Assembly: GCA_965240325.2 (NCBI GenBank)
Contig: OZ251230.1
Span: 2,480,001-2,544,000 of the forward strand
Source of the DNA: Rebecca billardiae RCC1528
Taxonomy: Eukaryota; Haptophyta
Length of the DNA: 64,000 nt
Direction of reading: 5' to 3'
The notes beneath the pieces are model-generated. The model searched no databases. It saw nothing but the letters and a program-made list of their open reading frames with translations, and was not told the origin of the DNA. Shown here piece after piece: positions 12,001 through 24,000 of this stretch. Position 1 is the stretch's first letter. The number at the start of each line of letters is the position of its first letter. Position numbers and translations under genes: made by a program.

Positions 12001-15000
12001 TGGGCGGCGGGCTCGGCGGCGGCGAAGGTGGCGGCGATGGCGGCGGCGATGGCGGCGGGCTTGGAGGCGGGCTTGGCGGCGGGCTCGGCGGTGGGCTAGG
12101 CGGCGGGCTCGGTGGTGGGCTGGGCGGGGGCGGCGACGGCGGCGGTGACGGCGGTGGCGACGGCGGCGGGCTCGGGGGTGGGCTCGGCGGCGGCGATGGC
12201 GGAGGGCCGGGCGGTGGGCTGGGGGGAGGCGGCGCCGGCGGCGGGCTGGGCGGCGGGCTGGGCGGCGGGCTGGGTGGTGGCGATGGCGGAGGGCTGGGCG
12301 GCGGGCTCGGCGGTGGCGACGGTGGCAGCGAAGGGGGCGGGAATGGCGGCGGGCTCGGAGGTGGGCTCGGAGGCGGGCTCGGCGGCGGGCTCGGCGGCGG
12401 GCTCGGTGGAGGGCTCGGCGGTGGCTGAGATGGCGGTGGCGACGGTGGCGGGCTCGGAGGCGGCGATGGCGGCGGCGCCGGTGGCGGGGATGGCGGCGGG
12501 GACGGCGGCGGCATCGGCGGGGGGCTCGGCGGAGGCGATGGCGGCAGCGAAGGCGGTGGGCTCGGCGGCGGGCTCGGTGCCGGCGATGGTGGAGGGCTGG
12601 GCGGCGGGCTGGGTGGCGGCGGCGAGGGCGGCGGGCTTGGTGGCGGGCTGGGCGGTGGGCTGGGCGGTGGTGAAGGCGGAGGACTGGGCGGCGGGCTCGG
12701 CGGCGGCGAAGGTGGCGGCGATGGCGGCGGCAATGGCGGCGGGCTTGGAGGCGGGCTTGGCGGCGGGCTCGGCGGTGGGCTAGGCGGCGGGCTCGGTGGT
12801 GGGCTGGGCGGGGGCGGCGACGGCGGAGGTGACGGCGGCGGGCTCGGTGGCGGCGAGGGCGGCGGCGCCGGGGGCGGGCTGGGTGGCGGGCTTGGCGGAG
12901 GCAAAGGCGGTGGCGACGGCGGCGGGGACGGCGGTGGCGTTGGTGGCGGCGACGGAGGCGGCGACGGCGGTGGACTGGGTGGGGGATTCGGCGGTGGGCT
13001 GGGCGAAGGCGGTGACGGAGGCAGGCTTGGCGGTGGGCTCGGCGGCGGACTGGGCGGTGGCGACGGCGGAGGGCTTGGAGGCGGGCTGGGCGGGGGCGAA
13101 GGTGGAGGCGACGGTGGCGGCGAGGGCGGCGGGCTGGGCGGCGGGCTGGGCGGTGGCGATGGCGGAGGGCTGGGTGGTGGGCTCGGCGGTGGCGACGGTG
13201 GCGGCGAAGGTGGCGGCGATGGCGGCGGGCTCGGAGGTGGGCTCGGAGGCGGGCTCGGCGGCGGGCTCGGCGGCGGGCTCGGTGGAGGGCTCGGCGGTGG
13301 CGGAGATGGCGGTGGCGACGGTGGCGGGCTCGGAGGCGGCGATGGCGGCGGCGCCGGTGGCGGGCATGGCGGCGGGGACGGCGGCGGCGAAGGCGGTGGT
13401 GAGGGTGGCGGCAACGGCGGCGGTGACGGCGGCGGGCTCGGGGGCGGGGAGGGCGGCGGCGATGGCGGAGGGCTGGGCGGAGGGCTGGGTGGCGGAGGCG
13501 AAGGCGGCGGGCTGGGCGGCGGGCTTGGCGGCGGGCTGGGCGGTGGCGACGGCGGCGGGCTCGGCGGCGGGCTCGGCGGCGGCGACGGCGGCGGCGACGG
13601 CGGCGGCGACGGCGGCGGGCTCGGCGGTGGCGAAGGCGGCGGGCTCGGTGGTGGGCTGGGCGGTGGGCTAGGCGGTGGGCTCGGCGGAGGCGGGGACGGC
13701 GGCGGTGAAGGCGGTCGTGACGGCGGCGGCGAAGGCGGCGGCGCCGGAGGCGGGCTGGGCGGCGGGCTGGGTGGCGGCGACGGCGGCGGGGACGGCGGGG
13801 AAAATGGCGGCGGCGAGGGCGGCGGGCTCGGCGGCGGGCTCGGCGGAGGCGACGGAGGCGGAGACGGCGGCGAGCTAGGGGGCGGGCTTGGTGGCGGCGA
13901 GGGCGGGGGGCTCGGCGGTGGGCTGGGCGGGGGCGGCGATGGAGGTGAACTAGGAGGCGGGCTTGGCGGCGGGCTTGGCGGTGGCGACGGCGGTGGGCTT
14001 GGTGGCGGACTTGGCGGTGGAGACGGGGGCGGCGAAGGCGGCGGCGATGGCGGCGGGCTCGGTGGCGGGGAGGGCGGCGGCGCCGGCGGAGGGCTGGGCG
14101 GCGGGCTCGGTGGCGGACTCGGCGGCGGCGACGGTGGCGGGCTCGGCGGCGGGCTCGGCGGCGGAGAGGGCGGCGGGCTCGGCGGTGGGCTCGGCGGTGG
14201 GCTCGGCGGCGGGCTGGGCGGCGGCGGAGATGGCGGCGGCGACGGTGGTGGGCTCGGTGGCGGCGATGGCGGCGGCGCAGGTGGTGGGCCGGGTGGCGGC
14301 GACGGCGGTGGACTCGGCGGTGGGGACGGCGGCGGCCCTGGCGGCGGTGATGGCGGCGGTGATGGCGGCGGGCTCGGCGGAGGCGATGGTGGCGGGCTCG
14401 GTGGCGGGCTCGGTGGTGGGCTTGGCGGCGGCGAGGGCGGGGGGCTGGGCGGGGGGCTGGGTGGTGGCGGCGACGGCGGCGGGCTAGGAGGCGGGCTCGG
14501 CGGCGGGCTTGGTGGAGGCGAAGGCGGCGGGCTGGGCGGCGGACTCGGCGGCGGGGACGGCGGCGGGGACGGTGGTGGCGACGGCGGCGGGCTTGGTGGC
14601 GGAGAAGGAGGCGGGCTCGGCGGCGGGCTCGGCGGCGGGCTCGGCGGCGGGCTGGGCGGAGGTGGTGACGGCGGCGGCGAAGGTGGTGGCGACGGCGGCG
14701 GCGAAGGCGGTGGCGATGGAGGCGGACTGGGCGGCGGGCTCGGGGGCGGTGAGGGCGGAGGCGACGGCGGCGGGGACGGCGGTGGGGATGGCGGCGGACT
14801 GGGCGATGGGCTCGGTGGCGGCGAGGGCGGGGGGCTGGGCGGGGGGCTTGGTGGTGGCGGCGAGGGCGGCGGGCTGGGCGGCGGGCTGGGCGGCGGGCTC
14901 GGTGGGGGCGAAGGCGGCGGACTGGGCGGCGGGCTCGGTGGCGGACTCGGCGGCGGCGACGGTGGCGGGCTCGGCGGCGGGCTCGGCGGCGGAGAGGGTG

Positions 15001-18000
15001 GCGGGCTCGGCGGTAGGCTCGGCGGTGGGCTCGGCGGCGGGCTGGGCGGCGGCGGAGATGGCGGCGGCGACGGTGGTGGGCTCGGTGGCGGCGATGGCGG
15101 CGGCGCAGGTGGTGGGCCGGGTGGCGGCGACGGCGGTGGACTTGGCGGTGGTGACGGCGGCGGCCCGCCTGGCGGCGGTGATGGCGGCGGTGACGGCGGC
15201 GGGCTCGGCGGAGGCGATGGTGGCGGGCTCGGTGGCGGGCTCGGTGGTGGCCTTGGCGGCGGCGAGGGCGGGGGGCTGGGCGGGGGGCTGGGTGGTGGCG
15301 GCGACGGCGGCGGGCTGGGCGGCGGGCTTGGCGGCGGGCTTGGTGGAGGCGAAGGCGGCAAGCTGGGCGGCGGACTCGGCGGCGGGGACGGCGGCGGGGA
15401 CGGTGGTGGCGACGGCGGCGGGCTCGGTGGCGGAGAAGGAGGCGGGCTCGGCGGCGGGCTCGGCGGCGGGCTCGGCGGCGGGCTGGGCGGAGGTGGTGAC
15501 GGCGGCGGCGACGGTGGTGGCGACGGCGGCGGCGAAGGCGGCGGCGATGGAGGCGGGCTGGGCGGCGGGCTCGGGGGCGGTGAGGGCGGAGGCGACGGCG
15601 GCGGGGACGGCGGTGGAGATGGCGGCGGGCTGGGCGGTGGGCTCGGTGGCGGTGAGGGCGGAGGGCTGGGCGGTGGGCTGGGTGGCCGCGGCGAGGGCGG
15701 CGGGCTTGGCGGCGGGCTCGGCGGTGGGCTCGGTGGGGGCGAAGGCGGCTGACTGGGCGGCGGGCTCGGTGGCGGACTCGGCGGCGGAGACGGTGGCGGG
15801 CTCGGCGGCGGGCTCGGCGGCGGAGAGGGCGGCGGGCTCGGCGGTGGGCTCGGCGGTGGGCTCGGCGGCGGGCTGGGCGGCGGCGGAGATGGCGGCGGCG
15901 ACGGTGGTGGGCTCGGTGGCGGCGATGGTGGCGGCGAGGGCGGTGGGCTGGGTGGCGGCGACGGCGGTGGACTCGGCGGTGGTGACGGCGGCGGCCCTGG
16001 CGGCGGTGATGGCAGCGGTGATGGCGGCGGGCTCGGCGGAGGCGATGGTGGCGGGCTCGGTGGCGGGCTCGGTGGTGGCTTTGGCGGCGGCGAGGGCGGG
16101 GGGCTGGGCGGGGGGCTGGGTGGTGGCGGCGACGGCGGCGGGCTGGGCGGCGGGCTTGGCGGCGGGCTTGGTGGAGGCGAAGGCGGCAAGCTGGGCGGCG
16201 GACTCGGCGGCGGGGACGGCGGCGGGGACGGTGGTGGCGACGGCGGCGGGCTTGGTGGCGGAGAAGGAGGCGGGCTCGGCGGCGGGCTCGGCGGCGGGCT
16301 CGGCGGCGGGCTGGGCGGAGGTGGTGTCGGCGGCGGCGAAGGTGGTGGCGACGGCGGCGGCGAAGGCGGTGGCGATGGAGGCGGACTGGGCGGCGGGCTC
16401 GGGGGCGGTGAGGGCGGAGGCGACGGCGGCGGGGACGGCGGTGGGGATGGCGGCGGACTGGGCGGTGGGCTCGGTGGCGGTGAGGGCGGAGGGCTGGGCG
16501 GTGGGCTGGGTGGAGGCGGCGAGGGCGGCGGGCTTGGCGGTGGGCTCGGCGGTGGGCTCGGTGGGGGCGAAGGCGGCGGACTGGGCGGCGGGCTCGGTGG
16601 CGGACTCGGCGGCGGAGACGGTGGCGGGCTCGGCGGCGGGCTCGGCGGCGGAGAGGGCGGCGGGCTCGGCGGTGGGCTCGGCGGTGGGCTCGGCGGCGGG
16701 CTGGGCGGCGGCGGAGATGGCGGCGGCGACGGTGGTGGGCTCGGTGGCGGCGATGGTGGCGGCGAGGGCGGTGGGCTGGGTGGCGGCGACGGCGGTGGAC
16801 TCGGCGGTGGTGACGGCGGCGGCCCTGGCGGCGGCCCTGGCGGCGGTGATGGCGGCGGGCTCGGCGGAGGCGATGGTGGCGGGCTCGGTGGCGGGCTCGG
16901 TGGTGGCTTTGGCGGCGGCGAGGGCGGGGGGCTGGGCGGGGGGCTGGGTGGTGGCGGCGACGGTGGCGGGCTAGGAGGCGGGCTGGGCGGCGGGCTTGGT
17001 GGAGGCGAAGGCGGCGGGCTGGGCGGCGGACTCGGCGGCGGGGACGGCGGCGGGGACGGTGGTGGCGACGGCGGCGGGCTTGGTGGCGGAGAAGGAGGCG
17101 GGCTCGGCGGCGGGCTCGGCGGCGGGCTCGGCGGCGGGCTCGGCGGCGGGCTGGGCGGAGGTGGTGACGGCGGCGGCGAAGGTGGTGGCGACGGCGGCGG
17201 CGAAGGCGGTGGCGATGGAGGCGGACTGGGCGGCGGGCTCGGGGGCGGTGAGGGCGGAGGCGACGGCGGCGGGGACGGCGGTGGGGATGGCGGCGGACTG
17301 GGCGGTGGGCTCGGTGGCGGTGAGGGCGGAGGGCTGGGCGGTGGGCTGGGTGGAGGCGGCGAGGGCGGCGGGCTTGGCGGTGGGCTCGGCGGTGGGCTCG
17401 GTGGGGGCGAAGGCGGCGGACTGGGCGGCGGGCTCGGTGGCGGACTCGGCGGCGGAGACGGTGGCGGGCTCGGCGGCGGGCTCGGCGGCGGAGAAGGCGG
17501 TGGGCTCGGCGGTAGGCTCGGCGGTGGGCTCGGCGGCGGGCTGGGCGGCGGCGGAGATGGCGGCGGCGACGGTGGTGGGCTCGGTGGCGGCGATGGTGGC
17601 GGCGAGGGCGGTGGGCTGGGTGGCGGCGACGGCGGTGGACTCGGCGGTGGGGACGGCGGCGGCCCTGGCGGCGGTGATGGCGGCGGTGATGGCGGCGGGC
17701 TCGGCGGAGGCGATGGTGGCGGGCTCGGTGGCGGGCTCGGTGGTGGCCTTGGCGGCGGCGAGGGCGGGGGGCTGGGCGGGGGGCTGGGTGGTGGCGGCGA
17801 CGGCGGCGGGCTAGGAGGCGGGCTGGGCGGCGGGCTTGGTGGAGGCGAAGGCGGCGGGCTGGGCGGCGGACTCGGCGGCGGGGACGGCGGCGGGGACGGT
17901 GGTGGCGACGGTGGCGGGCTTGGTGGCGGAGAAGGAGGCGGGCTCGGCGGCGGGCTCGGCGGCGGGCTCGGCGGCGGGCTGGGCGGAGGTGGTGACGGCG

Positions 18001-21000
18001 GCGGCGAAGGTGGTGGCGACGGCGGCGGCGAAGGCGGTGGCGATGGAGGCGGACTGGGCGGCGGGCTCGGGGGCGGTGAGGGCGGAGGCGACGGCGGCGG
18101 GGACGGCGGTGGGGATGGCGGCGGACTGGGCGGTGGGCTCGGTGGCGGTGAGGGCGGAGGGCTGGGCGGTGGGCTGGGTGGAGGCGGCGAGGGCGGCGGG
18201 CTTGGCGGCGGGCTCGGCGGTGGGCTCGGTGGGGGCGAAGGCGGCGGACTGGGCGGCGGGCTCGGTGGCGGACTCGGCGGCGGCGACGGTGGCGGGCTCG
18301 GCGGCGGGCTCGGCGGCGGAGAAGGCGGCGGGCTCGGCGGTAGGCTCGGCGATGGGCTCGGCGGCGGGCTGGGCGGCGGCGGAGATGGCGGCGGCGACGG
18401 TGGTGGGCTCGGTGGCGGCGATGGTGGCGGCGAGGGCGGTGGGCTGGGTGGCGGCGACGGCGGTGGACTCGGCGGTGGGGACGGCGGCGGCCCTGGCGGC
18501 AGCCCTGGCGGCGGTGATGGCGGCGGGCTCGGCGGAGGCGATGGTGGCGGGCTCGGTGGCGGGCTCGGTGGTGGCTTTGGCGGCGGCGAGGGCGGGGGGC
18601 TGGGCGGGGGGCTGGGTGGTGGCGGCGACGGCGGCGGGCTAGGCGGCGGGCTGGGCGGCGGGCTTGGTGGAGGCGAAGGCGGCGGGCTGGGCGGCGGACT
18701 CGGCGGCGGGGACGGCGGCGGGGACGGTGGTGGCGACGGCGGCGGGCTTGGTGGCGGAGAAGGAGGCGGGCTCGGCGGCGGGCTCGGCGGCGGGCTCGGC
18801 GGCGGGCTGGGCGGAGGTGGTGACGGCGGCGGCGAAGGTGGTGGCGACGGCGGCGGCGAAGGCGGTGGCGATGGAGGCGGGCTGGGCGGCGGGCTCGGGG
18901 GCGGTGAGGGCGGAGGCGACGGCGGCGGGGACGGCGGTGGGGATGGCGGCGGACTGGGCGGTGGGCTCGGTGGCGGTGAGGGCGGAGGGCTGGGCGGTGG
19001 GCTGGGTGGAGGCGGCGAGGGCGGCGGGCTTGGCGGCGGGCTCGGCGGTGGGCTCGGTGGGGGCGAAGGCGGCGGACTGGGCGGCGGGCTCGGTGGCGGA
19101 CTCGGCGGCGGCGACGGTGGCGGGCTCGGCGGCGGGCTCGGCGGCGGAGAGGGCGGCGGGCTCGGCGGTGGGCTCGGCGGTGGGCTCGGCGGTGGGCTCG
19201 GCGGCGGGCTGGGCGGCGGCGGAGATGGCGGCGGCGACGGTGGTGGGCTCGGTGGCGGCGATGGTGGCGGCGAGGGCGGTGGGCTGGGTGGCGGCGACGG
19301 CGGTGGACTCGGCGGTGGGGACGGCGGCGGCCCTGGCGGCGGTGATGGCGGCGGTGATGGCGGCGGGCTCGGCGGAGGCGATGGTGGCGGGCTCGGTGGC
19401 GGGCTCGGTGGTGGCTTTGGCGGCGGCGAGGGTGGGGGGCTGGGCGGGGGGCTGGGTGGTGGCGGCGAGGGCGGCGGGCTGGGCGGCGGGCTGGGCGGCG
19501 GGCTGGGCGGTGGCGACGGCGGCGGGCTCGGCGGCGGGCTCGGCGGCGGCGACGGCGGCGGGGTCGGCGGCGGCGACGGCGGCGGGCTCGGCGGTGGCGA
19601 AGGCGGCGGGCGCGGTGGTGGGCTGGGCGGTGGGCTCGGGGGTGGGCTCGGCGGCGGCGGGGACGGCGGCGGTGAAGGCGGTGGTGAAGGCGGTGGCGAA
19701 GGCGGCGGCGATGGAGGCGGGCTGGGCGGCGGGCTCGGGGGCGGTGAGGGCGGAGGCGACGGCGGCGGGGACGGCGGTGGGGATGGCGGCGGTCTGGGCG
19801 GTGGGCTCGGTGGCGGTGAGGGCGGAGGGCTGGGTGGTGGGCTGGGTGGCGGCGGCGAAGGCGGCGGGCTTGGCGGCGGGCTCGGCGGCGGGCTTGGCGG
19901 GGGCGAAGGCGGCGGACTGGGCGGCGGGCTCGGCGGCGGGCTCGGCGGTGGGCTCGGCGGCGGGCTCGGCGGCGGGCTCGGCGGCGGGCTGGGCGGAGGT
20001 GGAGACGGCGGCGGCGACGGTGGTGGTGACGGCGGTGGCGAAGGCGGCGGCGCTGGAGGCGGGCTGGGCGGCGGGCTGGGTGGCGGCGACGGCGGAGGCG
20101 ACGGCGGCGGGGACGGCGGCGGGGACGGCGGCGGGCTCGGTGGCGGGCTTGGCGGCGGCGAAGGCGGCGGGCTGGGCGGTGGGCTGGGTGGCGGTGGCGA
20201 CGGCGGCGGGCTGGGCGGCGGGCTTGGCGGCGGGCTCGGCGGTGGGCTCGGAGGCGGGCTCGGTGGCGGGCTCGGTGGTGGCGACGGTGGTGGCGACGGC
20301 GGCGGGCTTGGCGGTGGCGACGGCGGTGGGCTAGGCGGCGGCGAGGGTGGCGGGCTGGGCGGCGGCGATGGTGGTGGACTCGGCGGTGGAGGTGACGGTG
20401 GCGGGCTTGGAGGTGGGGAGGGCGGTGGACTTGGCGGCGGGCTGGGTGGAGGACTAGGCGGAGGTGATGGCGGCGGGCTCGGAGGTGGGCTCGGCGGAGG
20501 GCTGGGTGGCGGTGACGGTGGTGGCGACGGTGGTGGAGGTGACGGCGGCGGGCTGGGTGGCGGGCTTGGCGGCGGGCTCGGCGGTGGGCTCGGCGGCGGG
20601 CTCGGCGGCGGCGAAGGCGGAGGGCTCGGAGGCGGAGAAGGGGGCGGGCTCGGCGGGGGCGACGGCGGCGGGCTCGGAGGCGGGCTCGGTGGAGGGCTAG
20701 GCGGTGGCGATGGTGGTAGACTCGGCGGTGGAGGTGACGGTGGCGGACTTGGAGGTGGGGAGGGCGGTGGACTTGGCGGCGGGCTGGGTGGAGGACTAGG
20801 CGGAGGTGATGGCGGCGGGCTCGGAGGCGGGCTCGGCGGAGGGCTGGGTGGTGCTGACGGTGGTGGCGACGGCGGTGGAGGTGACGGCGGCGGGCTTGGC
20901 GGCGGGCTTGGCGGCGGGCTCGCCGGTGGGCTCGGAGGCGGGCTCGGTGGCGGGCTCGGTGGTGGCGACGGTGGTGGCGACGGCGGCGGGCTTGGCGGTG

Positions 21001-24000
21001 GCGACGGCGGTGGGCTAGGCGGCGGCGAGGGTGGCGGGCTGGGCGGCGGAGATGGTGGTGGACTCGGCGGTGGAGGTGACGGTGGCGGGCTTGGAGGTGG
21101 GGAGGGCGGTGGACTTGGCGGCGGGCTGGGTGGAGGACTAGGCGGAGGTGATGGCGGCGGGCTCGGAGGCGGGCTCGGCGGAGGGCTGGGTGGCGGTGCC
21201 GGTGGTGGCGACGGCGGTGGAGGTGACGGCGGCGGGCTGGGTGGCGGGCTTGGCGGCGGGCTCGGCGGTGGGCTCGGCGGCGGGCTCGGCGGCGGCGAAG
21301 GCGGAGGGCTCGGAGGCGGAGAAGGGGGCGGGCTCGGCGGGGGCGATGGCGGCGGGCTCGGAGGCGGGCTTGGCGGAGGGCTGGGCGGCGGCGATGGTGG
21401 CGGCGACGGCGGTGGAGGTGACGGCGGTGGGCTTGGCGGAGGCGATGGCGGCGGGCTCGGCGGCGGAGAAGGGGGCGGGCTCGGCGGGGGCGATGGCGGC
21501 GGGCTCGGAGGCGGGCTAGGCGGAGGGCTGGGCGGCGGTGATGGTGGCGGCGACGGCGGTGGTGGTGACGGCGGTGGGCTCGGCGGTGGCGATGGTGGCG
21601 GGCTCGGCGGCGGGCTTGGCGGCGGGCTCGGCGGCGGCGAAGGCGGAGGGCTGGGAGGCGGAGAAGGGGGCGGGCTCGGCGGGGGCGATGGCGGCGGGCT
21701 CGGAGGCGGGCTTGGCGGAGGGCTGGGCGGCGGCGATGGTGGCGGCGACGGCGGTGGTGGTGACGGCGGTGGGCTCGGCGGTGGCGATGGTGGCGGGCTC
21801 GGCGGCGGGCTCGGCGGCGGGCTTGGCGGGGGCGAGGGCGGAGGGCTCGGAGGCGGGCTCGGCGGAGGGCTGGGTGGTGGTGACGGTGGTGGCGACGGCG
21901 GTGGAGGTGACGGCGGCGGGCTGGGCGGCGGGCTTGGCGGCGGGCTCGGCGGTGGGCTCGGAGGCGGGCTCGGTGGCGGGCGCGGTGGTGGCGACGGTGG
22001 TGGCGACGGCGGCGGGCTTGGCGGTGGCGATGGCGGTGGGCTAGGCGGCAGCGAGGGTGGCGGGCTGGGCGGCGGCGATGGTGGTGGACTCGGCGGTGGA
22101 GGTGACGGTGGCGGGCTTGGCGGTGGGGGAGGGCGGTGGACTTGGCGGCGGGCTGGGTGGAGGACTAGGCGGGGGTGATGGCGGCGGGCTCGGAGGCGGG
22201 CTGGGTGGTGGGCTCGGCGGCGGCGACGGTGGCGGCGACGGTGGCGGAGGTGATGGCGGCGGGCTCGGCGGTGGCGATGGGGGCGGGCTCGGCGGCGGGC
22301 TCGGCGGCGGGCTCGGCGGCGGCGAAGGCGGAGGGCTCGGAGGCGGAGAAGGGGGCGGGCTCGGCGGGGGCGACGGCGGCGGGCTCGGAGGCGGGCTTGG
22401 CGGAGGGCTGGGCGGCGGCGATGGTGGCGGCGACGGCGGTGGAGGTGACGGCGATGGGCTCGGCGGTGGCGATGGCGGCGGGCTTGGCGGCGGGCTCGGC
22501 GGCGGGCTCGGCGGCGGCGACGGCGGAGGGCTCGGTGGTGGGCTGGGAGGAGGGCTCGGCGGCGGCGAGGGCGGAGGGCTCGGCGGTGGGCTGGGTGGCG
22601 GGCTAGGTGGCGGTGACGGCGGTGGCGACGGCGGTGGAGGTGACGGCGGCGGGCTCGGCGGTGGCGATGGTGGCGGGCTGGGCGGCGGCGAGGGTGGCGG
22701 GCTGGGCGGCGGCGATGGTGGTGGACTCGGCGGTGGAGGTGACGGTGGCGGGCTTGGAGGTGGTGAGGGCGGAGGGCTCGGCGGCGGGCATGGCGGCGGC
22801 GAAGGCGGCGGCCTCGGGGGCGGCGAGGGCGGCGGGCTCGGCGGCGGCGAGGGCGGCGGGCTTGGTGGCGGGTTTGGTGGTGGGCTGGGAGGCGGCGACG
22901 GCGGCGGGACCGGTGGCGGTGGTGACGGCGGCGGTGACGGCGGCGGTGACGGCGGCGGTGACGGCGGCGGTGATGGCGGCGGGCTCGGCGGCGGCGACGG
23001 CGGTGGACTCGGAGGCGGGCTTGGCGGCGGCGGGCTCGGTGGTGGCGACGGTGGTGGGCTGGGCGGTGGAGACGGCGGTGGCGATGGTGGCGGAGGTGAC
23101 GGCGGCGGTGACGGTGGCGGCGACGGCGGCGGCGGGCTCGGAGGCGGGCTCGGTGGTGGGCTGGGCGGTGGAGACGGCGGTGGCGATGGTGGCGGAGGTG
23201 ACGGCGGCGGTGACGGCGGCGGAGACGGCGGTGGCGACGGCGGCGGGCTCGGGGGCGGGCTCGGAGGCGGTGACGGTGGTGGACTCGGCGGCGGGCTGGG
23301 AGGTGAGTTGGGCGGTGGCGACGGGGGTGGGCTCGGCGGTGCGCTTGGCGGCGGCGGGCTGGGCGGTGGAGACGGTGGTGGAGACGGCGGCGGCGAGGGT
23401 GGTGGGCTCGGGGGCGGCGAAGGCGGCGGCGAGGGCGGTGGCGAGGGTGGCGGCGAAGGCGGAGGTGACGGCGGCGGGCTCGGGGGCGGTGATGGCGGTG
23501 GCGATGGCGGCGGAGGGCTTGGCGGTGGCGACGGCGGCGGGCCGGGCGGCGGTGACGGCGGCGGCGATGGCGGCGGGCTGGGAGGTGGCGAAGGCGGCGG
23601 CGATGGTGGAGGGCTCGGCGGCGGCGACGGCGGCGGTGAAGGTGGTGGGCTCGGGGGCGGAGACGGCGGCGGCGACGGTGGCGGTGGGCTCGGTGGCGGC
23701 GAGGGCGGCGGGCTTGGGGGCGGCGGCGGCGGCAGCTCGATCGAAGGCAGGTTGTCTCCCATGTCTGACGCTGACGTGCCGCGCGCCACCGAGTCCCCGG
23801 TGCCAAGCTTGCCGGCCGTCCCAGCTCCCCAGCTGTGTCAGGCGAGGGCGGCGCGCCCAGCGTGGCGCGGCGCGTGGGGAGGCGCATGGTCCGCTCGGTG
23901 TCTGCACTCGGGCGGCGCGGCGGCGGGCGGCCGTGGCGCGTGCGCCCGAGGAGCGTGTGCGCGCGTGCGCGCGCACCACTTAAGGCCCTCCGTGTCCAGC

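Larger units (their letters stand above)
6462..23785 (-). repeat. 17-kb GC-rich minisatellite encoding (Ser-Pro-Pro-Pro)n
   Basis: The basic unit is about 12 bp (plus strand GGCGGCGGGCTC and variants). On the minus strand in the gene frame it reads SPPP, with occasional PPPPS, Asn, Arg, Ala, Thr, Gly and Cys substitutions. Length is about 17.3 kb, or about 5,770 codons. The array joins the RCC1-like exon in frame (…MGDNLPSIEL then PPPPPPSPPP) and joins the first IPT domain in frame (MPPPPPVLRATVESVTP). Ser followed by Pro runs is the extensin/pherophorin pattern, in which Pro is hydroxylated and arabinosylated and forms a polyproline-II rod. Long open frames on the other strand and in other phases are a by-product of the composition. 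Confidence 0.93.

Noticed and set aside
6069-22044. Very long plus-strand open frames (up to about 1,510 codons, Gly- or Ala-rich) across the repeat
   Set aside because: They are the complement of the 12-bp minisatellite, which rarely forms stop codons in any frame. Only the minus-strand phase connects in frame to recognisable domains at both ends (RCC1-like exon and IPT/REJ/GPS).
22041-23789. Independent 582-residue proline-rich gene starting at the Met at 23,789
   Set aside because: That Met lies inside an RCC1-like repeat joined to upstream exons by a consistent phase-2 splice, and the end at 22,041 results from the single extra G.
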